The position numbers and the translations under genes are program-made. Under the pieces are notes generated by a model, which saw only the letters and a program-made list of their open reading frames with translations, ran no database searches and was not told the origin of the DNA. From NCBI RefSeq assembly GCF_002298975.1, contig NZ_DBMV01000041.1, positions 72,210 through 136,209 on the forward strand: a stretch of DNA of 64,000 nucleotides, given 5' to 3'. Shown piece after piece: positions 1 to 8,322 of this stretch. The stretch comes from Ralstonia sp. UBA689 (GTDB lineage Bacteria > Pseudomonadota > Gammaproteobacteria > Burkholderiales > Burkholderiaceae). Numbering within the stretch: the stretch's first letter is position 1; each line of letters starts with the position of its first letter.

Positions 1-1
1 C

Positions 2-280
2 GGCCTGCAACTGGCAAGCTGGACGCGGCGCGGCTTCGACACGCGTTCGGGCAACCCCGATGCGGTGACGCGGCGTTTGCTGCACAACCTGGCGCCAAGA
101 GACATCCTGCTGGTGCACGACGGACATGCGGCGCACGACGCACACAGCAAGCCCGTCCTGCTGGCAGCGCTGCCGACCGTGCTGCAAGCGGCCGCGCAAG
201 CGCAGTTGCGCTGCACGACGCTGCGCGCGGCACTCGCGCTGGAAGCCACCCAACCGGCAGGGCCACAAGTGGCCATTTGA
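2..280 (+). CDS. Polysaccharide deacetylase family protein, C-terminal end (partial)
   Basis: The reading frame is open from base 2, so only the last 92 residues of a longer protein are in the window; the 5' part lies outside. The segment with ASWTRRGFDTRSGN, then a helix, then RDILLVHDGHAA matches the end of the NodB/polysaccharide deacetylase fold, where a W..R..D strand is followed by a hydrophobic strand ending in LHD or VHD. The next gene begins 74 bases downstream on the same strand and is a lipid-type ketoacyl synthase. The deacetylase therefore probably belongs to an aryl-polyene or similar surface-lipid cluster. The catalytic Asp/His metal motif is outside the window, so activity cannot be judged. 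Confidence 0.7.
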   Translation, partial: GLQLASWTRRGFDTRSGNPDAVTRRLLHNLAPRDILLVHDGHAAHDAHSKPVLLAALPTVLQAAAQAQLRCTTLRAALALEATQPAGPQVAI

Positions 281-353
281 TAAAATTTGTTCACTACCGG
301 CGCCCCCAATCTGCCGAGCCGCACCCCCCTTCAACTGTCCCAAGACCGCCTCC

Positions 354-1577
354 GTGAAGCCCATTCTGCTCACGCATTTCACCGCCACAAGCTGCATCGG
401 ACGTGGCCTCGACGCCGCGCTCGATGCATTGCGCGGGCAGCGCGGCGGCCTGGTGCCGTGCGACTTCCCACGAGCAGACCTCGACACCTGGATCGGCGCG
501 GTGGACGGTGTCGATGCGCAGCCGGTACGCGCCGACCTGGCCGACTTCAATTGCCGCAACAACCGCCTGGCACAGATCGGCCTCACGCAGGACGGCTTTG
601 CCGAACACGTCGAAGCCGCCAAGGCACGCTACGGCGCCAAGCGCGTCGGCGTATTCGTGGGCACCAGCACGTCGGGCATCCTCGAAACGGAACACGCCTA
701 CCAGCACCGCGATCCGCAAACGGGGGCGTTGCCCGCCGATTTCCATTACGCGCAGACGCACAACATCTATTCGCCCGCCGCCTTCGTGCGCACGTATTTC
801 GCACTGGGCGGCCCGGCCATGGCGATCTCGTCGGCGTGCTCGTCCGGCGCCAAGGTGTTTGCCTCGGCGCGGCGCATGCTGGAAGCCGGCCTGATCGACG
901 CGGCCGTGGTGGGCGGCGTGGATTCGCTGTGCCTGACCGCGCTGTATGGGTTCAACTCGCTTGAATTGCTGTCGCGGCAGCCGTGCCGGCCGTACGACGT
1001 TGCACGTGATGGCATCTCGATCGGCGAGGCCGCCGCGTTTGCGCTGCTGGAGCGCGCACCCGGGCCTGAACAGACGCTGGACGACGACGCGATCCTGCTG
1101 CTCGGCATCGGCGAATCGAGCGACGCGCATCACATGTCGTCGCCGCACCCCGAAGGACTGGGCGCGCACGCGGCCATGGCACAGGCGCTGGTCAGCAGCG
1201 GCCTCGCCGCGTCGGACATTGACTACATCAACCTGCACGGCACCGGCACGCTGAGCAATGACGCCGCCGAAGGCCACGCCATCCACAGGTTGTTCGACAG
1301 CACCTCAGACATCCCGCCGAGCAGCTCAACCAAGGGCGCGACCGGCCACACGCTGGGTGCCGCTGGCGCACTGGAAGCCGTCATCACGGCGCTGGCCCTG
1401 CGCCATCAGTTCCTGCCCGCCGGCATCAACACCACACAGCCCGACCCGGCGCTGGCCATGCCGTACGTGACGACAAGCCGCGATGCGCGCGTGCGTATCG
1501 CGCTGTCCAACGCCTTCGGCTTTGGCGGCACGAACTGCTGCCTGCTCTTCGGTCGTGCAGACCACACCCGACCATGA
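354..1577 (+). CDS. Beta-ketoacyl-ACP synthase (KAS I/II type)
   Basis: A decarboxylating Claisen condensing enzyme that extends an acyl chain on ACP. The 407-residue protein has the thiolase-fold triad: Cys162 in SSACSSGA, His295 in LHGTGT and His332 in KGATGHTLGAAGA. The reading frame continues upstream to about 126, but the GTG at 354 is chosen because the family similarity (KPILLTHFTATSCIGRG) starts there and a longer start would overlap the deacetylase. It overlaps the next gene by 4 bases (ATGA). Its partner downstream is a chain-length-factor-like protein, an arrangement known from aryl polyene clusters, which make membrane-bound pigments. A role in primary fatty acid synthesis is less likely given the neighbours. 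Confidence 0.85.
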   Translation: MKPILLTHFTATSCIGRGLDAALDALRGQRGGLVPCDFPRADLDTWIGAVDGVDAQPVRADLADFNCRNNRLAQIGLTQDGFAEHVEAAKARYGAKRVGVFVGTSTSGILETEHAYQHRDPQTGALPADFHYAQTHNIYSPAAFVRTYFALGGPAMAISSACSSGAKVFASARRMLEAGLIDAAVVGGVDSLCLTALYGFNSLELLSRQPCRPYDVARDGISIGEAAAFALLERAPGPEQTLDDDAILLLGIGESSDAHHMSSPHPEGLGAHAAMAQALVSSGLAASDIDYINLHGTGTLSNDAAEGHAIHRLFDSTSDIPPSSSTKGATGHTLGAAGALEAVITALALRHQFLPAGINTTQPDPALAMPYVTTSRDARVRIALSNAFGFGGTNCCLLFGRADHTRP

Positions 1578-2404
1578 CCCGACTGAGCGCCTTCATCGAA
1601 AGCATCGGCCTGCTCGGCCCCGGCCTGCCGGACTGGCCGCACGCTGCCGGCGTGCTCGCGGGCCGTACCGCCTATGCACACGAGCGCACCGCTCTGCCGC
1701 CGCCAGCGGGCCTGCCGCCGATCGAGCGGCGGCGCACAGGGCCGGTCGTCAAGCTCGCGCTGGCGGTCGGCCACGAGGCGGTAGCCACCAGCGGGCGCGA
1801 CGCCGCCACGCTGGCCACCGTGTTCACCTCGTCCGGCGGGGACGGCCAGAACTGCCACGTGATTTGCGAAACCCTGGCCAGCGACGACCGCAAGCTCTCG
1901 CCCACACGCTTCCACAATTCCGTGCACAACGCGCCGGCCGGCTACTGGAGTATCGCCACGCATGCGATGGCGCCGTCCAACGTGCTGTGCGCGCACGACG
2001 GCAGCTTTGCGGCGGGCCTGCTCGACAGCCTCTGCCAAGTCGTGATCGACGCTGCACCTAGCCTGCTGATCGCCTACGACAGCGAATACCCCGAACCGCT
2101 GCACGCGACGCGGCCGGTGCCCGACGCCTTTGCCGTGGCACTGGTGTTGGCGCCCGAGCCGGGCACGCACACGCTGGCGCGCATCGATGTCGCACTCACG
2201 GACACGCCTGCCACGACACTTGCGCACGCGGAGCTCGAACCGTTGCGATGCGGCAACCCCGCTGCGCGCGCGCTGCCGCTGCTCGAAGCGCTGGCAAACC
2301 AGCGGGCGGCCAGCGTCGTGCTCGACTATCTGCCCGACACCCGCCTGCAGGTGGATATCGTCCTGCCGGATGCATCCGGGGCGTTCAGCAAGAGCACGCC
2401 ATGA
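1574..2404 (+). CDS. Beta-ketoacyl synthase, chain-length-factor-like
   Basis: A 276-residue protein of the short ketoacyl-synthase-like family (Pfam Ketoacyl-synt_2 type) found next to condensing enzymes in aryl polyene clusters. The recognisable block is residues about 75-135: TVFTSSGGDGQNCHVICETL, then LSPTRFHNSVHNAPAGYWSI. There is no active-site Cys in a CSS context, in keeping with a non-catalytic partner that sets chain length. The ATG overlaps the stop of the upstream synthase (ATGA), and its own stop overlaps the next ATG in the same way, so the three genes are translationally coupled. The family is fairly sure; the chain-length role is inferred from the family. Confidence 0.75.
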   Translation: MTRLSAFIESIGLLGPGLPDWPHAAGVLAGRTAYAHERTALPPPAGLPPIERRRTGPVVKLALAVGHEAVATSGRDAATLATVFTSSGGDGQNCHVICETLASDDRKLSPTRFHNSVHNAPAGYWSIATHAMAPSNVLCAHDGSFAAGLLDSLCQVVIDAAPSLLIAYDSEYPEPLHATRPVPDAFAVALVLAPEPGTHTLARIDVALTDTPATTLAHAELEPLRCGNPAARALPLLEALANQRAASVVLDYLPDTRLQVDIVLPDASGAFSKSTP

Positions 2405-2859
2405 CACTGGACACGCCGCCGCCGCCACTTGACCGAAGCTGGATCGCCGCACGCATTCCGCACAGCGGCACGATGTGCCTGCTCGATGCCGTGCTCGCCT
2501 GGGACGATGCGCACATCCGATGCACGGCCACCAGCCACCGCGATCCGGCCAACCCGTTGCGCGCCAACGGCCGGCTGGCGGCGGTCTGCGGTGTCGAATA
2601 CGCCGCGCAGGCCATGGCCGTGCATGGCGCTCTGCGCGATGCCGCACAACAACGTCCGCGTGCAGGCTTTCTGGCCAGTGTGCGCGGGGTCGTTGCCAAC
2701 GTCACGCGGCTCGATACGCTCGACGGTCCGCTGGACATCGAAGCCGAGCGCATCGGCGGCGACGGTAACAACGTGTTATACGGCTTTACCGTGCGCTGTG
2801 CCGGGCGCATCCTGCTGACTGGCCGTGCTGCCGTGGTGCTCGATGCATCCGCTGGTTGA
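2401..2859 (+). CDS. 3-hydroxyacyl-ACP dehydratase, hotdog fold (FabZ-like)
   Basis: A 152-residue single hotdog-fold protein. The start PPPPLDRSWIAARIPHSGTM contains the (I/L)PH.G.M element typical of FabZ-like dehydratases, and residues around 45-70 (NPLRANGRLAAVCGVEYAAQ) form the helix that packs over the substrate. It would remove water from 3-hydroxyacyl-ACP during polyene chain growth. It starts inside the stop codon of the preceding synthase, so it sits at the end of the same operon. The FabZ His/Glu catalytic pair can only be placed approximately (His17, Glu63), so specificity is inferred from context. Confidence 0.75.
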   Translation: MTLDTPPPPLDRSWIAARIPHSGTMCLLDAVLAWDDAHIRCTATSHRDPANPLRANGRLAAVCGVEYAAQAMAVHGALRDAAQQRPRAGFLASVRGVVANVTRLDTLDGPLDIEAERIGGDGNNVLYGFTVRCAGRILLTGRAAVVLDASAG

Positions 2860-2882
2860 ACCCGTTTGAGAGGATTCCTGTC

Positions 2883-3143
2883 GTGAAAGGTCGCCTGTTC
2901 CTATCCGCCACGCTGCTGCTGGCGCTCGCAAGCCCCGTCGCCCATGCTGATCTGTCCGAGATGAAGCAGGACATCAAGCAAGGAACAAAAGATGCGGCCA
3001 AGAAGACTGGCCACGCTGCGAAGGAAGTCGGCCATGCCACGGCCAACGGTGCGCGGGCGGTCGGCCATGGCTTCCGGGATGCGGCACACGCCACCAAGTG
3101 TGGCGTGAAGAAAGTGTTCAAGAAGGGATGCTCGAACGACTAG
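2883..3143 (+). CDS. Small secreted lysine/histidine/alanine-rich protein
   Basis: The protein has 86 residues. The GTG at 2883 is chosen over an upstream TTG because a good ribosome site, GAGAGGA, lies 8 bases before it and the protein then begins directly with a signal peptide (VKGRLFLSATLLLALASPVA, cleaved near AHA). The mature part is short and basic, with repeated heptad-like K..GH AAKE/ATANG segments, which suggests one amphipathic helix, and ends with a Cys-containing tail (KCGVKKVFKKGC). The two Cys could form a disulfide in the periplasm. Function is unknown; the low-complexity helix resembles small stress or LEA-like periplasmic proteins only in composition. Confidence 0.6.
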   Translation: MKGRLFLSATLLLALASPVAHADLSEMKQDIKQGTKDAAKKTGHAAKEVGHATANGARAVGHGFRDAAHATKCGVKKVFKKGCSND

Positions 3144-3193
3144 AGCGACTGCGCAAAAGAAGCCCCGCCCAATCCCACCCATCTCCTTGATAT

Positions 3194-5389
3194 TTAGATG
3201 ACAACGCGCCGCAGCCGCAGTGCGTTGGATACCACCGACACCGAACTGAGGCTCATGGCCAGCGCGGCAATCATGGGAGACAGCAGCATGCCCGTCGCGC
3301 TGTACAGCACGCCGGCCGCCAGCGGCACACCCAAGGCGTTGTAAAGGAAAGCGAACCCCAGGTTCTGCTTCATGTTGGCGATGGTCGCTTCGGACAGCTT
3401 GCGGGCACGCACAATGCCCCGCAGGTCGCCCTTGACCAGGGTCACTTGCGCACTGTTCATCGCCACGTCGGTGCCGGTTCCCATGGCGATGCCCACATCC
3501 GCCTTCGCCAGCGCGGGGGCGTCGTTGATGCCGTCCCCCGCCATGGCGACGACGCGCCCTTCGCCCTGAAGCTGGTTGACCAGCGCAAGCTTATCGGCGG
3601 GCTTGACCTCTCCGTGGAACTCCTCGATGCCCAGTGCGAGGGCAACCGCTTTTGCCGTCACCACACCGTCACCGGTTGCCATCACAACGCGGATGCCGTT
3701 TTCCTTGAGCGTCCGCAACGCCTCGGCGGTGGTCGGTTTGATCGGATCGGATACCGCAAGCAACCCCGCCAGCACGCCGTCGACACCGAGATACATCACA
3801 CTCGCCCCCCGCGCGCGCAGCGCGTCTCCCGCCTGTGCCAGCGACGCAATGGAAACCCCTTCGGTCTGCATCAGGATCGCGTTGCCAAGCACCAGCCTTT
3901 TGGCGGCAACGGTGCCACGTACGCCAATGCCGGTACTCGATTCAAAGTCCGCTGCCTTGTCCAGCGGCAGACCGGCTTCTCGTGCAGCGTCGACGATCGA
4001 GGCGGCCAGCGGATGCTCACTCCCCTGATCCAGGCTGGCCGCCAGGCGCAGGACTTCAGCATCGCTGAAACCGTTGGCACCAACACTTCGCTCGAAGGTT
4101 GGCCGGCCTTCCGTGAGCGTGCCGGTCTTGTCGACGATCAGGGTGTCGACCTTGCGCAGGTTCTCAATGGCAGCGGCATCCCGGAACAGCACGCCGCTCG
4201 ATGCGCCCTTGCCGCTCGCCACCATGATCGACATCGGCGTTGCCAGACCCAGCGCACATGGGCACGCGATGATCAGCACCGCCACCGCATTGATGAGCCC
4301 GTAGACCCAGCTCGGGTCCGGCCCGAACAGGCCCCAGGTCAGGAAAGTCAGCACGGCAACGGCAACCACGGCGACGACAAAGACGCCTGCCACCTGATCG
4401 GCCAACCGTTGCATCGGCGCCTTTGAGCGCTGGGCCTGGGCCACCATCTGCACGATCTGCGACAGCACGGTCTGCGAGCCCACTTTCTCCGACTCGATTA
4501 CCAGGCTTCCGGTGGCGTTCATCGTCGCGCCGATGACGTGGTCGCCCGCCCGCTTGGTGACGGGAATCGGTTCTCCGGTGATCATCGCCTCGTCCACCGA
4601 ACTCGTGCCCTCGATCACCACACCGTCCACTGGCACCTTCTCGCCCGGCCGCACCCGCAGGCGATCCCCCACGTGCACGTGGCTCAACGGGACGTCGGCT
4701 TCTGTGCCGTCGGGATTGATCCGTCGCGCTGTCTTGGGTGCCAGGCCAAGCAGCGACTTGATTGCCGCCGAGGTTTGCGAGCGCGCTTTCAGCTCCAGCA
4801 ACTGCCCGGCCAAGGTCAGCGAGATGATGACCGCAGCGGCTTCGAAATACACGCCGATGCGGCCGTGGGCCGCGAACGTCAGCGGGAAGACGCCGGGCGC
4901 AACGGTGGCGACGATGCTGTACAGATAAGCCGCGCCGGTCCCCAGCCCGATGAGGGTCCACATGTTGGGACTGCGGCGGACGAACGACTGCACGCATCGC
5001 TCGAAGAACGGATATCCCGCCCACACGACGACGGGCGTCGCCAGCACCAGTTCGACCCAGCTTTGGACGGCAGCGTCCATCCAGCCGTATCGATGCCCGG
5101 CCATGGCCAGTACAAACACAATCGCCGTCAGGGGCAGCGTCCACCAGAAACGTCGGCTGAAATCGCGAAGTTCCGGATTATCGTCATCTTCAAGCTCGGG
5201 AATGACGGGCTCCAGCGTCATCCCGCAGATGGGGCAATTGCCGGGGTGGTCCTGCCGGATTTCGGGATGCATCGGGCAGGTGTAGATGGCGCCGGTCGGG
5301 GCTATTGCTATTGGCTGCGCCACGGTTTGCGGAGCATGCGCGTGGTGGTGACCATGTTCCTCGTCGTGCGGATGGCGATGGTCTTGCAT
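3194..5389 (-). CDS. Copper-translocating P1B-type ATPase
   Basis: An inner-membrane pump that uses ATP to move Cu(I) out of the cytoplasm. The 731-residue protein has no classical CxxC HMA domain; instead a His-rich start is followed by a heavy-metal-binding domain (CPMHPEI at about residue 38, then CPICGMTLEP). The membrane CPC site is Cys376-Pro-Cys378 in IACPCALG, the phosphorylated Asp420 lies in DKTGTLTEG, and the hinge GDGINDAPAL is present. The ATG at 5389 is preceded by GAGAGGAG; a longer start 54 bases upstream is less likely. It is the last gene of the leftward cop cluster, 84 bases beyond the DUF411 gene. Silver is a possible second substrate. Confidence 0.93.
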   Translation of the reverse strand: MQDHRHPHDEEHGHHHAHAPQTVAQPIAIAPTGAIYTCPMHPEIRQDHPGNCPICGMTLEPVIPELEDDDNPELRDFSRRFWWTLPLTAIVFVLAMAGHRYGWMDAAVQSWVELVLATPVVVWAGYPFFERCVQSFVRRSPNMWTLIGLGTGAAYLYSIVATVAPGVFPLTFAAHGRIGVYFEAAAVIISLTLAGQLLELKARSQTSAAIKSLLGLAPKTARRINPDGTEADVPLSHVHVGDRLRVRPGEKVPVDGVVIEGTSSVDEAMITGEPIPVTKRAGDHVIGATMNATGSLVIESEKVGSQTVLSQIVQMVAQAQRSKAPMQRLADQVAGVFVVAVVAVAVLTFLTWGLFGPDPSWVYGLINAVAVLIIACPCALGLATPMSIMVASGKGASSGVLFRDAAAIENLRKVDTLIVDKTGTLTEGRPTFERSVGANGFSDAEVLRLAASLDQGSEHPLAASIVDAAREAGLPLDKAADFESSTGIGVRGTVAAKRLVLGNAILMQTEGVSIASLAQAGDALRARGASVMYLGVDGVLAGLLAVSDPIKPTTAEALRTLKENGIRVVMATGDGVVTAKAVALALGIEEFHGEVKPADKLALVNQLQGEGRVVAMAGDGINDAPALAKADVGIAMGTGTDVAMNSAQVTLVKGDLRGIVRARKLSEATIANMKQNLGFAFLYNALGVPLAAGVLYSATGMLLSPMIAALAMSLSSVSVVSNALRLRRVVI

Positions 5390-5473
5390 TGGCGCTACTC
5401 CTCTCGATGTCAACGAAGGAATCACCCGTCCTCGGGCTGGCACGGTCCTATTGGCGTCTCAAACCGGCCAGCT

Positions 5474-5962
5474 TCAACTGTAAGCCTGATACACCATTGA
5501 CTGGCCATCCAGGCCGATCAGCAAGACGTTGTAGGGCATGTGGCGGTTGCCATACGCCGGCCCATCCATGCCGGGCGAACCCAGCGGCATGCTCGGCACC
5601 GCCAGCCCAATCGCCTTCGGTTGCTCTCGCAGCAGCCGTTTGATCTCGCGGGCCGGAACATGCCCTTCCAGGGCGTAGCCACGCACGATGCCGGTGTGGC
5701 AGGAAGCATAGCGCTCGGGCATCCGCGCGGCCTTCCTAGCCTCTACGGTGTCTTCGACATCGTGTGCCACCACGTCGAAGCCGTTGTCGCGCAGGTGCGC
5801 AAGCCAGTCCTTGCAGCATCCGCAGCTTGGCGTCTTCCAGACTTCGACCACTGGCTTTGCTGCGGCTTTCCGCGCCAGGGCCGCGACGGGCAGCAGCGCA
5901 AGGCCAAGGGCGAAAGTTCGTCTCGTGCGAAACAAGGATGGTGCGTGCGAGTTGGCGGTCAT
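5474..5962 (-). CDS. DUF411 metal-binding protein, exported
   Basis: A 162-residue protein of the DUF411 family, which is common in copper and silver resistance clusters. The N-terminus has a twin-arginine-like signal (RTRRTFALGLALLPVAALA). The mature protein begins with a thioredoxin-like strand and a Cys cluster, Cys47-x-Cys49-Cys50 in TPSCGCCKDW, and has a further Cys/His in SCHTG, all plausible Cu(I) ligands. The reading frame is open upstream to about 6037, overlapping copD, but the ATG at 5962 gives a normal signal peptide. It sits between copD and the copper ATPase on the same strand. A periplasmic copper carrier or chaperone role is an inference from context. Confidence 0.85.
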   Translation of the reverse strand: MTANSHAPSLFRTRRTFALGLALLPVAALARKAAAKPVVEVWKTPSCGCCKDWLAHLRDNGFDVVAHDVEDTVEARKAARMPERYASCHTGIVRGYALEGHVPAREIKRLLREQPKAIGLAVPSMPLGSPGMDGPAYGNRHMPYNVLLIGLDGQSMVYQAYS

Positions 5963-5990
5963 CACATCGTGAAAATAGAAAGAAAGCGTA

Positions 5991-6920
5991 TCAAGCACCA
6001 GTGGGAGAAAGCACCCCCAACCAGGCCACCAGGACAAGAATCAAGCCGGCCAGACTGGCCTCCATGACCAGACTCCGGCGCAGCACGGCCACGGCTTCGG
6101 CGTAGCTGCCAATGCACAACGCTGCTGCAAGACGTGGGCTCAGCCGATATCGGTTGGCTGCGGCCAGCAGCAACATCAGCGCGAACAGCGCGAGCTTCAC
6201 GAGCAACAGGTTGCCGTAAGCCGTACCTGGCAGGCCATCGAGCGTCGGGCCTGCGATCAGAAAATAGTTGGCCACCCCGGTCACGACCAATGTGGCCACG
6301 ATCAGCGTGCCGATATGGGCAAAACCGTTGGAAGCCCGGCCGAGCAGGTCGGCTGCCTCCGGTGACGCGTCTTTCGCCACTGAAGCCAGCATGACGAACG
6401 CGACCAGCGCGCCGACCCATGCTCCTGCAGCCAGAAGATGAGCGATGTCGATCACGAGATGGAACACGCCGCGCATGCCGTCATCCATCGCGCCGTGGCC
6501 GGCCCAGGCGAGGGTCGCCAAGGCGACGGCCCCGATTGCGGACAGCACCGATAAGCGCGGCAGCGGACGTGTGCTCAACGCAACAACAGCCGCCAACACG
6601 GCGAGCAAGGCCACTGCGCGCATCACCAAAGCCAGGCCAACTGCCGTCCCCGTCACGATCATGCTGAAAACATGCGCGGAGAGTTCGGCATACGCGCTGG
6701 CGCCGGTCATCGCCTTGGCCATCACCACCATGCTCGCGAGCGAGAGCCCGATACCCAGCGCCGCTGCGCTACCGATGACACGAACGTATTGCCGTGCCAT
6801 CGCTGAGCGACGATCGCTTTCCCGCATGGCGTGCACGCCAAACAGCGCGACGCCAAAGACGACCATCAGGTCCAGGTACAGCGCAGAGCGCAGCGCGACG
6901 GCCAGCCAATCCTCCGGCAT
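5991..6920 (-). CDS. copD: Copper resistance membrane protein CopD
   Basis: A 309-residue polytopic inner-membrane protein with about eight hydrophobic segments, the CopD family. Conserved features are the short N-terminal helix pair (LDLMVVFGVALFGVHAM), the His-bearing helix HLVIDIAHLLAAGAWVGALV in the middle, and a C-terminal A..NRYRLSP segment. CopD works with periplasmic CopC, and the pair is generally linked to copper import or periplasmic copper handling. The start lies 4 bases after the copC stop, so the two are probably co-translated. The last residues run up to the DUF411 gene. Confidence 0.92.
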   Translation of the reverse strand: MPEDWLAVALRSALYLDLMVVFGVALFGVHAMRESDRRSAMARQYVRVIGSAAALGIGLSLASMVVMAKAMTGASAYAELSAHVFSMIVTGTAVGLALVMRAVALLAVLAAVVALSTRPLPRLSVLSAIGAVALATLAWAGHGAMDDGMRGVFHLVIDIAHLLAAGAWVGALVAFVMLASVAKDASPEAADLLGRASNGFAHIGTLIVATLVVTGVANYFLIAGPTLDGLPGTAYGNLLLVKLALFALMLLLAAANRYRLSPRLAAALCIGSYAEAVAVLRRSLVMEASLAGLILVLVAWLGVLSPTGA

Positions 6921-6924
6921 CGGC

Positions 6925-7311
6925 TTACTTCACCTCGAAGGTGACGGTGCCGTTCACCTTGTGCGTATCGGACGACACCGCACGCCAGTCGACGCGATAG
7001 CTGCCGGCTGGCAGCGGCTGCGTGGGCGTGATGATCATGGTCTTGCCGTCTTCACCGCCCGAGACCTTGGCCGCAACTTTCATCGGTGCGTGGTCGGCCA
7101 TGCCAGGCATGCCCGTCATCACCAGGTTCGCGCCCGAGAATTGCGGCATCAGGGTTTCAGAGAAATGCAGTTCGACCTTGCCCGGAGCGGCCACTTCTGC
7201 CTTGTCGGCCGGCGTCGATGAGACGAGCTTGGGATGCGCAAGCGCAGCCGTTGCCAGCAGCGCCATGGACATGCCGATGAGGGCTTGCCGGGTAAAACGG
7301 GAGGTCGCCAT
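6925..7311 (-). CDS. copC: Periplasmic copper-binding protein CopC
   Basis: A 128-residue protein with a signal peptide ending in ATAALA, so the mature protein would start with His26. An N-terminal His is the known Cu(II)-binding arrangement in CopC. The mature part is the CopC beta-barrel (HPKLVSSTPAD, then DWRAVSSDTHKVNGTVTFEV at the end), with Met residues in VMTGMPGMADHAPM that could bind Cu(I). The ATG at 7311 is preferred to one 51 bases upstream because it starts the signal peptide directly and has AAGAG upstream. It lies between copB and copD in the leftward operon. Confidence 0.92.
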   Translation of the reverse strand: MATSRFTRQALIGMSMALLATAALAHPKLVSSTPADKAEVAAPGKVELHFSETLMPQFSGANLVMTGMPGMADHAPMKVAAKVSGGEDGKTMIITPTQPLPAGSYRVDWRAVSSDTHKVNGTVTFEVK

Positions 7312-7362
7312 AAGAACACTCTTGGGGTCAGGGGTTGGGACTGAATCTATTTCTACTGGCAC

Positions 7363-8322
7363 CTAAAACCAGAGGCGCACGCCAGCGACAAAGCGGGTAT
7401 CGCCACGACGGCCGCCGGCAGCTTCGATCATGTTGGCCGTAGCACCAAATGCCTGGCTGCGCTCAACGCCAATATACGGCGCAAACTGGCGGTTGATTTC
7501 GTACCGCAGCCGCAGGCCGACCGTTGCGTTTGCGAGCCCGCTGCCGATGGCAAGTTCGGGATCGCGCTTGCCATAGAAGTTGGCTTCCACGCGCGGTTGC
7601 AGGATCAGCCGCTGGGTCAGCCGCGATTCGTATTCGCTGGACAGGCGCAATGCCGTGCGGCCGCTGTTGCCCACGTAGGCCGTCGCTTCCACATCAAACC
7701 AGTATGGCGCCAGGCCTTGCATGCCAAACGCCACCCAGTTGCGCGCCGGGCGGCCGAAGCCTGCATCGTTCCGGATACCGAGCTGCGTATCCCAGAACGT
7801 CGCCACGGCGTGGCTCCACAGCAACTCGGTGCGTGCCTCTTCAAACCGTCCCTTCGACACATCGCCCTCGGCTTTGAGGACAGCCTTGTCGTAGGTGGTG
7901 CCGAAGCGGCCCTGCAGGTCGTAGGCGGTCGCGTTGGCGTCGCTGCCATGCACCCACTCCAACTTGTCCACCAGCACCGAGCCGAACAGATGCTCGTCCG
8001 CCATCATCAGGTGGCGGGTTTCGCCGAGCGCGTACTTGCCGACGCCGAGTCGATACCCGCCCGAATAGGCATCGGGATCGCGCGCATCGGAAGGCGCCGA
8101 ACCACCCTGCATGCTCATGCTGCCGTGGTCCATCCCTTGCATCGCGCCGTGATCCATGCCCGGCATTGCGCTGTGGTCCATCTCCTGCGCGGGAGCCGTC
8201 TCACCGTTCATCAGTTGGATTTCCTGGGCCGAAGCGGCGCCGAGGCCCGCAACGGCCAGCGCGACGGCCAATAGAGTCCTTGCGTGCCTGCGCATGTTGA
8301 GTCCGCTGTGAGTTTCGAGCAT
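7363..8322 (-). CDS. copB: Outer-membrane copper resistance protein CopB
   Basis: A 319-residue CopB family protein. After a signal peptide there is a Met/His-rich stretch with repeated MDHSAMPGMDHGAMQGMDHG-type units that should bind copper. It is followed by an outer-membrane beta-barrel (SGGYRLGVGKYALGETRHLM to a final aromatic residue, GVRLWF). CopB sequesters or channels copper at the outer membrane together with the CopA oxidase. The ATG at 8322 shares a base with the copA stop (TGATG), suggesting coupling; an internal ATG at 8295 (MRRHARTLL) would give a shorter signal peptide and cannot be excluded. It is followed by copC. Confidence 0.92.
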   Translation of the reverse strand: MLETHSGLNMRRHARTLLAVALAVAGLGAASAQEIQLMNGETAPAQEMDHSAMPGMDHGAMQGMDHGSMSMQGGSAPSDARDPDAYSGGYRLGVGKYALGETRHLMMADEHLFGSVLVDKLEWVHGSDANATAYDLQGRFGTTYDKAVLKAEGDVSKGRFEEARTELLWSHAVATFWDTQLGIRNDAGFGRPARNWVAFGMQGLAPYWFDVEATAYVGNSGRTALRLSSEYESRLTQRLILQPRVEANFYGKRDPELAIGSGLANATVGLRLRYEINRQFAPYIGVERSQAFGATANMIEAAGGRRGDTRFVAGVRLWF